A stretch of DNA of 64,000 bases, from the NCBI RefSeq assembly GCF_000226115.1, contig NC_016457.1, positions 1,054,001 through 1,118,000 on the forward strand, written 5' to 3'. The stretch comes from Thermothielavioides terrestris NRRL 8126. Taxonomy: Eukaryota > Ascomycota > Sordariomycetes > Sordariales > Chaetomiaceae. The notes beneath the pieces were generated by a model. It had not been told where the DNA came from. It saw only the letters and a program-made list of their open reading frames with translations, and ran no database searches. Below are positions 31,301 through 42,457 of this stretch, piece after piece; positions within the stretch are counted from its first letter, which is position 1; every line of letters starts with the position of its first letter. The translations under genes were made by a program, and so were the position numbers.

Positions 31301-33467
31301 TCGGCGGCACCCCTAGCGTCCCCGAGGCGGAGAGAGTTTTGTGCCCCAATGGGCCCCTTTCCCGCGTCAGAGAGGCCCCCACCCAGGCGTGCCCAATCTC
31401 ATCGAGGACGGAAGCCCCGTTCTCGGAAATGGATCTGGGCTGCGTTATCCTGGCCCCCACTTCCAGACGGCCGGCCCCAGCTCCGCCTCGGCAAGCGATG
31501 CCGGGCACAAGTACGGAGGTAGTGTAGTTTCTGTGTACTGTACACGGCTTAGTCGCAAGCGACCTGACCTGACGGATCGGGGCGTTTCCCAATACTTGCC
31601 CTTGCACTTGTCAGGGACTTGACCTGCGGCAATCAAAAGGATGGTTGACCGCTAGCCCACTCGGTTCGGGGCTCCCATCGGCGTGCGCCATGGTCAACTC
31701 GCCCAACTACACACTACATTTGCCAGCTGGAGTGATGAGCACGCTGAGCAAGCGCAAGATGGATTGGACCCTCCACAACGGTGTACTGTACGCACTAACG
31801 TTCAGGTATTTACCACTATTGTGGTAGGCCTGCGGCGGCCGTGAGATGCAACTTGCGCACGCTCGCCCATACCGAGCGCTGCGTCTGCTCTGCTGCCCGG
31901 CGCTTTTGGGCCTCCTCCCTCCTCTTCTCGCCGTGGGCCACACGCTGCCGTCAGGCTTGACTCCCCAAACAAGTACATATACTGCCTTACTCAGTCTGTA
32001 CTGCGCACGGTACTACCTAGCCGCCCTCTCGACCTCTTGCAGGGCCGCTACGCGCTGCCTCAGTATCACTCTTGGTACAGCATCTGGTCGACGCCCACCT
32101 GCAGGTTCGATCCTCCCCGCTTCCCATCCACCGCCACTCTCCACCGTGGCATTCCCATTCTCCCGTCCCTACAGCCTCGACATTCCACTCCACCAAAGAA
32201 CTCGGTGAAGACTCCGGCGGGACAACGGGGTTTGTTTCCCAAGCCTCTTCGTTGCGACCATGGAAGAGGGAGGCAGGAACGAAAGGCGAAAACCCGACAT
32301 TCCTCCCTCACCGCATCGCCAACGGGCACTTCAAACTACTGATAACATTTGATGGTAAGTGAACCCACTGCAGCCCCGCTAGTTAATAACGAGTGCCGAG
32401 CCTCGCATCCATGATGCCGCCGTCATTTGTTCGTTAACCTTCGCTGGGTGGAAGGGCGGCAGAACCCACAGTCGATGGAACCAGACGGACCCAAGGAGGC
32501 TGGCGTGTTGCTATTGCGGTAGTGTAATGATAAAATTGGACCTTTTGGCGTGTTTGGCGCCAGTGGCCTGTCCCGGGGCTGCCCGGAAGGCGGCCGGAAA
32601 GGTGCCCGGTCAAGACAAGCAGGCAGGACGAGGGTGCGAAATGGGGGAGGGGCGGCACGTTCCCACAATCCATTTCCACGGGAGCCAGGCGACCCACTTG
32701 ATCTCGATCGCCCCTCCACCCTAATCCACCTTTAGTGTATCCACCCCAGGCCACCCTTGCCCGCCCATCCATGGATCCTTGTCCACCTTGCCCACACAGT
32801 GTCCACCGTGCCGAATGTGGCCGCGAGCCAGGCTGCGGTTCGCCCTTGCCCTTGCACATTCGAAGCACACGTTAACTACTCAGTGTAGTTAGTGACCTGG
32901 CTAGCAGGTCGAATCAGCTCCTCGCAGCAGCAGCATACACTAAACAGGAAACACTCAAAACCCACGGTGCTCGCCACCGCCGGTCGGCTTTCTTGGGATT
33001 CCCCTTGGGTCCTCGACACACTTGCCGCCTGCCGCCTGCTGCCGTTGCATTTCTGAGGATTGAGGGTTGCTGCAACTATCTCGTTCAACTCGTCATTCTA
33101 ACGACCTGCTACCCTACGAGGCTGCCATCCCATTGTACACACGCCCTCAAGTGCTTGGCGAGTCGAAGTCGGAGTTGTAGTCAACGACAAGCGATCGTAG
33201 AGCTCAGCTTCACCAGCCGTCCTCGAGATCACTTGGTTGTCCCGTCAGCCTCGGTTTGAGTTTTTCTTCGTCCTGGCCCGCCAGAGCAACCCGTCCATCG
33301 CCGTCTGGATCAATCCACCCCAAGTACAGAGGCCTGCTCGCCGGCGAGCTGTCTTGTCGTCATCTCGGCCGCCAGCGGTTCACGCAGCCCTGCAGTCTCG
33401 AACACGGACCTGTCTCTCTCCCTGTCTCTATCCTTCTCGCTCTCGCTCCGCGCCTGTCCGCGTTGGT

Positions 33468-33585
33468 ATGGTTAGGGGGTCGTTGAGTGATTCGACCTGC
33501 TGGAGGACATCGACCCCGTCTGGAACGAGACCCCGCTATGGAAGCGGGCGAGCAAGGAGTTAGGCAAAGGTTTGTGTGCCCCTGA
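33468..33585 (+). promoter_or_regulatory. Upstream ORFs in the leader of the NsdD-like gene
   Basis: Two short overlapping upstream ORFs precede the main start. One starts at ATG 33468 and stops at 33563 (31 codons before the stop); the other starts at ATG 33538 and stops at 33585 (peptide MEAGEQGVRQRFVCP). Both end about 140-160 nt before the main ATG at 33723, which allows reinitiation. They matter only if this part of the leader is transcribed and not spliced out, which is likely from position but not proven. Confidence 0.45.
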
Positions 33586-33722
33586 CTCTTTCGAGGTCGA
33601 CCTCGTCGCCTAGTGCTTGCGCGGATTTGAATCTGACGGGGTTGGCCCGGCCGTCGTGCAGCGCGTTTCCACCTGCGAACGGCCCTGAACATTTCGACGG
33701 ACGACCCAGAGACGGACCGACC

Positions 33723-35123
33723 ATGGCTGCCACATTGGTCAGCCCGAGCGCCCCGTACCACCACCGCCCGCACCACAACTCTTTTTCCTCGGGCTATCCT
33801 CACTCGGCGCCGCCCACGAGCATACCAGGCATGATTTCCCCCGTCGAGCCGCGGCGAGCCTCAGACGAATCCGAGCCTGGCCATTCTCACCGACAGTCGC
33901 TGCCCTCCCTGCCGTCCATCTCCGAGGTGTTTTCGGACAGAAAGCCCCTGGCCTACGGTCCTCCGCCATCTTCGGCCCCGATGCCCCCTGCCCAGAGCCT
34001 ACCGTCACCCTTCAGCGCAACCGCGCCACCCAGACCGTTTGCAGATGTTGCGAGTCCGGACAAGACCACCTCGCCCAGGGCGCTGCACCCCGCGCCCTCT
34101 ACCTTCCCGTCGCGTACCGAAGCCCTTCCCGCTTTTTCGGACCCAGCCCGGCCCCCGCTGGCCAGCAGGCCTATTCCCCCCCCGCTGAACACCTTCCCAG
34201 GACAACACCCCTCGCCTCCCGTCAAGCTCGAGCACCTCGAAGCGGAGCAGAGGCCCGCGGCTCAACCGGCCCAGCCGCTACCGGGCTTGTACGCCGAGAC
34301 GGGGAGGCTACCGCCTGGGCAGCTGCCCTTGTCTGCGTATCCCATCTCCCCTCGCCATAGCGGACCCCCCCTCCCTTCGCCATACGAGGCGCAACGGCCG
34401 CCTGTCTACGGGGAGGAGACGGGCTACTCACCACATCGGCCATCCGAGTACAAGGCGGATTTCGACAAGCACTTCCAAACATACGGCTACCAGGATGCGC
34501 TGCAGATAGTAGGTTCTTCGTATCCTGGCAGTGACGTAACGGCGGTGCGCTAACCCGGGGGCCCACGCAGATCATGAGCTCGTGCCGCACCGGCTACCAT
34601 TTTGCCGAGGCGTATGGGGCCGCGGCGCGGGAACAGCAAGGCTCGCAGCCCATCCCGTCGAGGATGCCGACGGAGAACGAAGTGAGCTTGCTGCTGAACA
34701 GCCTCATCCTCGCGCTCAAGAAGCTGGAGGAGGTCCGGGACATGGTGCAGCAGAATCGGATACAGAACGAGCGGGCGCGCGACAGCGGCAGCCGTAAGCC
34801 CGAGGACGAGGACATTTCCATGTACGGGGACGGGATCAAGCCGGCGTATGCGCTGAGCGAGGTCAAGAAGCGGCGCGGTGTATGTCCCCCCTTCCTAAAC
34901 TCGGTCAGCACCACAAGAAGACGCTAACATGTCCGTCTAGCGCGCGGCTCCTCCCGGACGGTGCCACAGCTGCAACCGCATCGACACGCCCGAATGGCGG
35001 CGTGGCCCCGACGGCGCGAGAACCCTCTGCAACGCCTGCGGCCTCCACTATGCCAAGCTGGAGCGCAAACGGCAGCTCGACCAGCGATCGCTCCGGCCGA
35101 AGCCGGCCGACGAGCGGAAATAA
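33723..35123 (+). CDS. NsdD/SUB-1-type GATA zinc-finger transcription factor
   Basis: A regulator of sexual development (NsdD in Aspergillus, SUB-1 in Neurospora). Exons are 33723-34508, 34571-34879 and 34941-35123 (introns of 62 and 61 nt), giving 425 aa. The N-terminal two-thirds is Pro/Ser-rich and disordered, with a conserved-looking [13 protein letters not shown] segment near residues 59-71. Exon 2 encodes the family block [47 protein letters not shown] and LSEVKKRRG. Exon 3, which has no ATG, encodes the single GATA finger CHSC-X18-CNAC (Cys373, Cys376, Cys395, Cys398) with [14 protein letters not shown] and [12 protein letters not shown]. The first ATG in frame is used; the frame is open without an ATG back to about 33576. 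The gene stands alone in about 21 kb of gene-poor DNA. Confidence 0.93.
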
Positions 35124-36331
35124 ATCATCTACCCTCGAGCGGGAGACCGGCCTGTCGCCGACCGATCAACCCCGCAAACCGATCTTCGCTTTCTCCTCAA
35201 AAGCCGAGAGAGCGTTATCCGATCTACCTGCTACATCGTCATCTATCCATCTGTCTTGTTACTTGGTTTGTTGTTTTAAATACCCCGGCGTCTAGAAATG
35301 TCCTAGACCATCTTTTTTTTTTATCCCTCGGCCAGGAAAATGAAGCCGAGACATCTTTTGGTTTATTTTCGTCCTGTTCAGTTCTTTCATTGTATATACC
35401 CGATACCCGCGTCATTTTCATCTTATGTAGTTCTCCGGATGGGGGCTGGTGCAAGGACCCTGGCGGCAAATACGGGCGTTATCTTCATACCATATCGTCG
35501 TATATTCAAACGTGTATTACGGGTCTCTGTTTCTCTTCTCTACTCGGGGAGGTGTTATCCTCCGGGTGTGTGTTTTGGCAGAACAGTCTCCAGAGAGAGA
35601 TCTTGAGTTTGGGAGGGGAGTGATCTAGACGGAGAGCAATACCAGGGTTCTGAAAGAAGGAGGCCTCAAGGGGGTGGACAACGGTAGATGGATAGGAGAG
35701 GTGGCAGCTGGTATAGGTACATATGTTAGGGGCGAAGTCGAATGGAATATAGGAATGGATTGCATGAGATCCTGGATGTGCGGTCTGAGATGGCTCTGCT
35801 ATCCCATGCCGGGGAGTGTGGGGAGAGAGTAAACAGTCCTGGGCCGACTTCAGGCGGCGGTCTAACCAACTAGCGAGGCATATATCATGTCAAACTCACC
35901 CATACCGAGTCTCGACGCCAATATGCTGATTTTCGACGACAACCACCTTCCTCTTCCCCAACCGCGGACAGCTCTCCGGAATCTCACTTCACCGACAACA
36001 TTCCCGCTTCTCAGAGACAGTCAGCCAGCCAACCAACCTAGGCACTACCCTATCCTATGCTGTCCTGCCTGGCCCCAAATCCCTCCGTACCTGCCTCCCT
36101 GTATCTAATGTTAGTTACCGTATCCCGGACCCCCCACAGCCCTGTCCTGTCTTTTGCCTGTCTGCCTGTCTCAGAACTTTGCTTTTCTTCCCTCTTCCCC
36201 CTTCCCGCGCCGTGCCGTGCCAAGCCATCGCCCGTAGCATACATGTGTCCATACATGGTAGCATATAGCGATGTGTTGCCGAGCCGTGCGTCTGTGCTGC
36301 GGCCCGATGCCCGATGCCCGGCGCCCGGCTC

Positions 36332-36359
36332 GGGAACGGGAACGGGACCGGGAACGGGG
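36332..36359 (+). repeat. GGGAAC tandem tract (G-quadruplex potential)
   Basis: Units GGGAAC, GGGAAC, GGGACC, GGGAAC and GGGG follow one another, giving five G3 blocks separated by three bases. This meets the usual pattern for an intramolecular G-quadruplex. Confidence 0.8.
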
Positions 36360-36587
36360 TTCCGGATGCGGGATTACATACTTTGAAGAGGGGATCTGCA
36401 CGCATATCTCCCGCTCATAAGGTTAGTTATTCTTTCATTCGTTTACGGCGGTATGTACTCCGGCGAGTAGTTTACCTTCAGGTACGGTAAGGTATGTAGT
36501 AATCGGGGGCAGTTATGGATCTCGACGCACCAATGGCGCCATCACTGCCTGGAGTTACTCCGTAAACACCTCCGGTTTGTTGATGAA

Positions 36588-36608
36588 GCAGCAACAGCAG
36601 CAGCAGCA
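36588..36608. repeat. CAG-type triplet repeat
   Basis: Imperfect GCAGCAACAGCAGCAGCAG microsatellite in non-coding DNA. Confidence 0.75.
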
Positions 36609-37820
36609 AAGCAGCCAACCGCTCACCGGTGGACGCCATACGGCAAGCTATGTACCCTCCCTCTGCTCAGATCTGCAATGCACGGGGGCCCAGCAGCCCA
36701 TTACATCACCAGCCTGTCGCGGTGGCGCATAGAGCCGTTGTTGGCGGATCAATCTGATTGGGAAGGTCTCTGCTGTCTCACGCCATTTTTCTTTTTCCTC
36801 TTTCTTTTCATCCTCCCTCTCGCGCGATTGCAGAAGCAGATCAACTCTCTCTTCTTCCTTTCTTGCTGAAGCTCGCAGGGCCCCCCCGCCCAACCGCGCG
36901 CGCACGGGAAAAAAGGACGTGAGAGGCAAGTGGAAGCGAGGCAGCGTGGCGTGCAGCGCGGTGTCACACAAGGTTGGTCGCGTTGGAGGGGTTCCCTCCT
37001 GTAGTTACGGAATACAGTACACGCTGTAAGGGGGAGGAACTGGAGACGGAAGAGGCATGAAGACGAGACATGGCGTAGTCAGCTATTCTTTCGCTGGTGA
37101 TGCGGGAGGACGAGATTTGAGTCCTCGCTGGACCCTTGTTCAGACCAGTACCGCTTTGCCCACCCCTTCCTCCCCTTCCGGGAACAACACAGGAAGAAGG
37201 GTGAGGATGAATGTGCTGATCTGATCTGATCGTTGGTCGAGCCGATCGTCTGTTCCCGTCTGGATAGTGAGCATTGGACCGGCTAGAATTGCTCTCTTCC
37301 AGCTTTGGGGGGCCCGCCGCCACTCCCTTCTTTCTCGCCCTGTTCTCCGTTCCGAGCCTGCGCCGGCACGCAGGCGTCGGGATGATCTGCTGGCACGGCG
37401 GCTGCTGCTACCCCTCTGCATCTTCTCTGGTCTCTTGACTGGCCCTCTCTTCGCTTCGCGAGAAGGACGGCTGGAGGAGGGAAGAGCCGTCACACGCCTG
37501 ACGCGGCTATGGCCCATGGTTCTGATGCCGTGCAACATTGCAAGCTTCAGGAGTCCTGGCCAGAGGCGAAAGGGTGCGGAGCATTACGGCCTTTGTCGTG
37601 GGGTGAGGCACACCAGCAGCGCAAGACGCACTCACCGGATTATCGTGCAGTCCAGACCCCCGGTACTGTGGTTACTGCGAGGCATGGGTGAGACGATATT
37701 GATGGCGGTTGAGGGACGCGGGCGGCCATAGACCGGGCAACTGGGCTTTTCCGAGCCCAAAATATCTCTCAATGAAATTGAAATACGGACTACTGTCGGT
37801 TGAATGCGGCGAGCAGCCCC

Positions 37821-37855
37821 CGGCCACGAGCGGCGGCCACGAGCGGCGGCCACGG
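37821..37855. repeat. 13-bp tandem repeat, 2.7 copies
   Basis: CGGCCACGAGCGG is present twice, followed by a partial third copy CGGCCACGG. Confidence 0.85.
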
Positions 37856-39105
37856 TGCCAACTTCGCGGTCGGCACCGTCCCGCGGCATGCCGAGGGTTG
37901 GCGGCCGGGAGCGTAATCCCGCCTCCACCACCCGGGTGGTTTCCCATCGCCACGCCACAGTGAGGGAAAGCGGCAAGCAACGCCAGGCTTGGAGCAGCCT
38001 GTGGCACACTATGCCTATATTTGGGCATCCTAGGGAGGTGATATGTCTAATGCCAGTATCAGCGGACCGAGCCAGTCAGCAAAAGTGAGAAAGTCGCGAT
38101 GGAGATGTGACAGAGCGCGAGGCACCCGGGCCGCCATGCAGCGGTCCGACGAAGACAAGGGTCCAACAGGGACGGCGCCACATGAGAGAGGAGGGCTGGG
38201 CCGGACGAGGAGCAGGCGGACTGAGAGGAGGCCTGCCACGCGTTAGGCAGCGAGACCCGAAGGACCTACACGAGAAGGCTGCCCAATAAATGACTCAGGT
38301 TGTTGGCGTGGATCAGAGGCCAAGGCCACGAAAATGAGAAGCAAGAAAGCCCGACAACAGGAACCAATTGATCGTTTTGCGCAGCTCCACGGCGCTAAGG
38401 GTCGCACAGAAGAGCCCGCTGAATCGACGAGCGGGATGGGCTGATGGCTGCAGGCGGCCGATGCACTAACGGTGTGTATCGTGTCGGACAAGGGGGGAAG
38501 TTCCGACAATGCATGGAAATATAGAAACAAGCAAACATGCAAGGAGAGCAGCCACGATGGTCAAGATACGGATTACTGTGCAGTGAGCGAGCGAGTTGCC
38601 CTCCAGATCTCGGCCCTCAGGGAGGCTAATCTCGCGTGACGAGGCCAGATCCTACACTACACTACCTACTAACAATAAATCTGAGAGAACCTGATGCCGT
38701 CCAGTCAGTGACGTGCACTGTGAAATAACGGAGGCAGTTCGAGTAAGCAACTAAGCCACAGTATGGGAAAGAGGCGGTCGGCACTGGCTAGATGGCCAAC
38801 GCCAAAGAAGTTCCAATCAATCATCTCCACGGAAGGTGCGAGGGCAGCTGCAACCCCGGATACCAAAACTCTCTTGTTCCGTGCTTTTTTCGCGCTTGGT
38901 TCAATTTTGGCCAGTGCGACACAGGCAACCGTCATGTCCACCAACTCCGAAAGGTTGCCTTAGCCCGACGCCCGAACGCACCGAAGAGCACGTTAGGTCG
39001 CACGGATCTTGCCAAAATCGAACCAGATTAGCGAGGGGCGATTTTCCATCCGAGGCCAAGCCCCGCTGACGTCACTTCCATGAGCCCGTAACGCGGTCGT
39101 CGTTA

Positions 39106-39474
39106 AAGAGGTCCCGCGAAGACTAATTTCGGAGACTGCCGCGTACAAGTAATTACAAATCGCCAAGGGTAAGCGGGGCCGCTACGACTTCGAACATCAA
39201 CAATGTAAAATCGTAAAGACTTGTAACAACAACTACTTTACAATACCTCAACCAAATCGAAAAAAAAGAAAACGAGGATAACCTATACCCTAACTATAAC
39301 CTGTATCCTAGCCTTAACCTAAATCCTAACTAGCGGGGGGCTAGCGCCGCCCCCCGTACCCTTGGCGAACTAACCTTTGGCGATAGTGCAAACCCTGTAG
39401 CGATCTTGGCGGCGTACTGACGGTGTAAAAACATTGCCGACAATTGGCCGAAATTAGTCTTGGCGGGACCTCTT
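39106..39474 (+). mobile_element. MITE-like TIR element, copy C
   Basis: An element of about 369 bp with the same termini and internal order as copies A and B. The left end is AAGAGGTCCCGCG (one mismatch to the consensus GCC) and the right end is GGCGGGACCTCTT. It is flanked by TA at 39104-39105 and 39475-39476. The A-rich stretch, telomere-like tract (about 39270-39332) and GC-rich hairpin segment are all present. It is in the same orientation as copy A, 38 kb away. It lies in gene-free DNA and encodes no protein. Confidence 0.82.
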
Positions 39475-41520
39475 TAACGTCCACCCGTAACGCAGCATCC
39501 CGGCGGCAAGCGCGCCCGGGTGTTTGTTGGCGCAGATCGAGATCATCCCATCTCGCAATCGTGCCGCCCATTGGCTGCAATCCGCCACATTTGGAACGGC
39601 TGAACCGAGGAGCAGCAGCACCGACTGGACAAGACAACCCAACACTTGCCAACGCAATGTCTCGCCCTCCTCCAGGTGCTCATTCCTGTTTGGTCGCGTA
39701 CTGTGAGTACGGATCAACTCCTACGTAAAGTTCGTTGCTGGTGCAGCTGCTAAACCGAGGCATCCGGAATCGAAGAAGCTAGCACCAAAGCACCCTGAAA
39801 GATCGGCCAGCTTCCTGTCAGAATCAGGAAGTAGCCTCAACTGGCTGCAACGTGTTTCGTCGGGCTAGTTAACGAAACCGACTCCACGAACTGCCCCGAA
39901 AAAAGCCGGAGAGATTGTACACGGGGAACGAGGGAACGACTTGCAGCCCTTGGAGTTGATGCCGCGCGAGGACATTGGCCGGTCCCGACAATAGTGGCGC
40001 CACTTATCAGCAATGTGAGACTATCCGAGGAGAACAGAACGAAACAGGTCAGACAGCGACATTCCAGAAGACGACATATGTTACATACATGTAAATCTTA
40101 ACTACCTGTCACCCTGCTTGGCCTTGTCTCTGACCGGGCGCTTGCTGACCCCGAGACCTGGTTGCGACAGTTAGTTCGTTAACTAGTCCACCACCAATTG
40201 CGGGCCAATCTCAGACATTTGGGACTACTGTGTAACTATCACAGGGACTTTTAGCGGCGGTCTGATCGCAAGAGCGCCATGGCTGACTGGGCTGGGCCGG
40301 GCTGGATCTGAGTAAGTTGGCATGCGGGCAAGCGGGACAAGCTGACTGGAACGGTTTACGAGCTCTCCGTCCGCGGCTTGCTCCCGTCTGCGGTTTCGTG
40401 GGTTTCGACATGCAGCAGCAACTTACGGTTTGACAGGCGGAGACCCCGTCGATGCCGGCAGTGAATGAGCAGTCGTCAGCTCAGACAAGCATGCCACGTT
40501 GGCCGTCGCCTCTCAAGTTACCTGTATGAACAGATTGTGGCTTGATGGCGAGGCAGATCCGATGCTGCCACTTCCCAGCACTTATCTGTGCACACAGTGG
40601 CAGACACCTTCCCACCCTCCCGCATGCAGTGAGACGCGACCAGAAAAAGCACGCCTTCAGGAAGCGAAGACACCGGTGAGCGTCGTGGTTTAGGGTTGTT
40701 TACTGCAAACAATGCCACCCGCCCAGGTACGACAGCGCACGAGACGCACAGCATATGCACGATGGATGCAGCTCTCCATATCGAGGAGGAGAGAGCGGGA
40801 AGGGCAGAGGGATGGGAAGAGACCAAGACGGCCCAGGCCCCGATCCGCGGCTCAGGTCCCGAGGAGGCACGGAGGTAGCGTATCTCAAGCCAGCTTCCCT
40901 CTTCACTGAGCATCTAGGCGTCACCCGCCTGCGTTGACATTAGCTACCGCTGTCAACTAGACGTCTCCGCACAGGCAGCCAATTAAATTACCTACCTAGT
41001 TACTAACCTCCTCCCTTTCTTGTATCCAGATCCCAAGGCGACGATGCGGAAACGCAGTAGAAGACTCACCCTTCCTCTGGCCCCTTGGACCTCCCACCGC
41101 CCCCAACCTCGCCCCTATCCGACCGAGACTCGCAAACAACCCCGCAGCTTGCACCCGCAAATCTGCATCTACACTAAGGTAGTCATGTATGCACCCAGCC
41201 AGACCTGCCCAGTACTGCACACACCTGATTTTGGTTTGAGTGCGTCTTTTTCTCTCCCTTCGGTAGTTAGTTAGCAGGGCAAGCGGGTAGGGTCGGGTAG
41301 GTCGGTGTAGGTGTTATATGTCTCTGACGTGGCATGGCCCGATGCCCTCCTCTCTCCTCCCCCTGCCCCTGCCCTCACCCTCACCCACATGCACGCACCC
41401 ATTCGCACGCACCCAAACGCATCCGCGCATCCATGCCCCTGTATGGCAGCCCCATGTCTGTCCTTAGTCGGACCTTGTACCCTGTCGGGGATCGATCTCG
41501 CATATTGATCCTGAGATCGG

Positions 41521-41627
41521 AAACGGAAGGGAGGGCAGGGGAGGGGAGGGGAGGGGAAGAGAAACAGAAGGGACGGAGACGGAAGGAAGGAAGGACGGAA
41601 GGAAGTAAGGGGGGGTAAAGGAAGGAC
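41521..41627 (+). repeat. Purine-rich tract with AGGGG repeats
   Basis: Over 100 bp the plus strand is almost only A and G, including GGGGAGGGGAGGGGAGGGG near 41537-41556 and GGAA repeats after it. Such asymmetry allows G-quadruplex or triplex formation. Confidence 0.8.
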
Positions 41628-42414
41628 GACAGTGAAGCAGGGAAGCTTCAATCCTGGTTAGGGAATCCATGTCTTCTGCCTACTGCTTTGTGCACACAGT
41701 ACGGAGGGACAGGCAGAGGGATTGCAGCGCGACGAGCAACTCTAGCCGGGAAGGAGGGGGAGGGTCTCTTGTGATGCGTGAGTACTGTACATACAATAAT
41801 AGTGTTTCGTTGGCAGGGGGCGCGGGTGTTGGACGCACCCAGCTGAGCAGAGCAGAGCAGAGCACAGCTGGGTGACGCTACCGCACGTCCGTTTCACCAT
41901 GCAGCACGGTTCCGCGGGTGCAAGGTAGGTAGAGGTAGATTCAGCATCCGCGAGGGTTAGTAGCCTCCTGCTGGAATGGGCTCAGAGGGGAATAATAGAC
42001 AAACACATATGCTGTCGGCGTCAACGTTGCTGTTATTGTTGCTACCACCTTGCCGTGGGGAAGCCCTCTCTGGTTGGAAAACGTGGAGCAAGGGGAAGAA
42101 GAAAAGGGGCTTCTATCTAATGTATGCAGGCGGGTTCAAGACACCCGGCAAGTATCCAGAATGCAACGAATTGGTGCTTCTCGCAAAACAAATCAGAAAC
42201 GCAATGCTCTAAAGAGGGAAAAATGAAAACAAAACAACGTGATGCTAGCAGCTGTCCCAACGACCCCTTGCGCACAGGAAACGCAGGCATGGCAAGTCCC
42301 AGCTGGGCCTCCCTTTTCCGCCCCTCTATGCATCAACCGCGACCACCAAAACCACCAACGACCAGAACCTCCTCCTCCAGACCACAAACCGCTCTTCCAC
42401 TCCCTAACTAGATG

Positions 42415-42437
42415 GGTAGGTAGGTAAGGTAGGTAGG
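42415..42437. repeat. TAGG microsatellite
   Basis: Imperfect GGTAGGTAGGTAAGGTAGGTAGG, in the predicted 3' flank of the glutamate-cysteine ligase gene. CCTACCTA/TAGGTAGG words are also seen near 41920, 51745 and 54425. Confidence 0.7.
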
Positions 42438-42457
42438 CATCTCCCCAGCAGCGACAA

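Larger units (their letters stand above)
21430..33722. other. 12-kb gene desert upstream of the NsdD-like gene
   Basis: I find no gene with family resemblance or coherent exon structure over 12.3 kb, on either strand. The longest frames (for example about 280 aa at 25841-26680, + strand, and 172 aa at 30292-30810, - strand) are Arg/Ser/Pro-rich, lack domains and look like chance frames in GC-rich DNA. Features within are a 17-C run (24035-24051), a 17-bp tandem duplication (26762-26795), an AT-rich patch around 28900-29060 and many TACACTAC and TACTCCGTA motifs. The last few hundred bp are pyrimidine-rich and probably belong to the leader of the NsdD-like mRNA. Non-coding RNAs or distant regulatory sites for the downstream gene are possible but not visible. 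Confidence 0.5.
35124..39105. other. Gene-free DNA downstream of the NsdD-like gene
   Basis: 4 kb with no convincing coding sequence. Just after the stop is probable 3' UTR. Within are a GGGAAC G-tract (36332-36359), CAG triplets (36588-36608), a pyrimidine tract (about 36780-36832) and a 13-bp tandem repeat (37821-37855). Confidence 0.45.
39477..42457. other. Gene-free DNA between MITE copy C and glutamate-cysteine ligase
   Basis: No gene is supported over about 3 kb. It contains a purine-only-like tract (41521-41627), a short AGAGC repeat near 41845 and TAGG units (42415-42437) just beyond the GCS stop. The right end is GCS 3' UTR. Confidence 0.45.

Noticed and set aside
32070..32120. GGTTCGATCC resembling a tRNA B box
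   Set aside because: Flanking bases do not form a T stem or acceptor stem, and no A box lies at the right distance.
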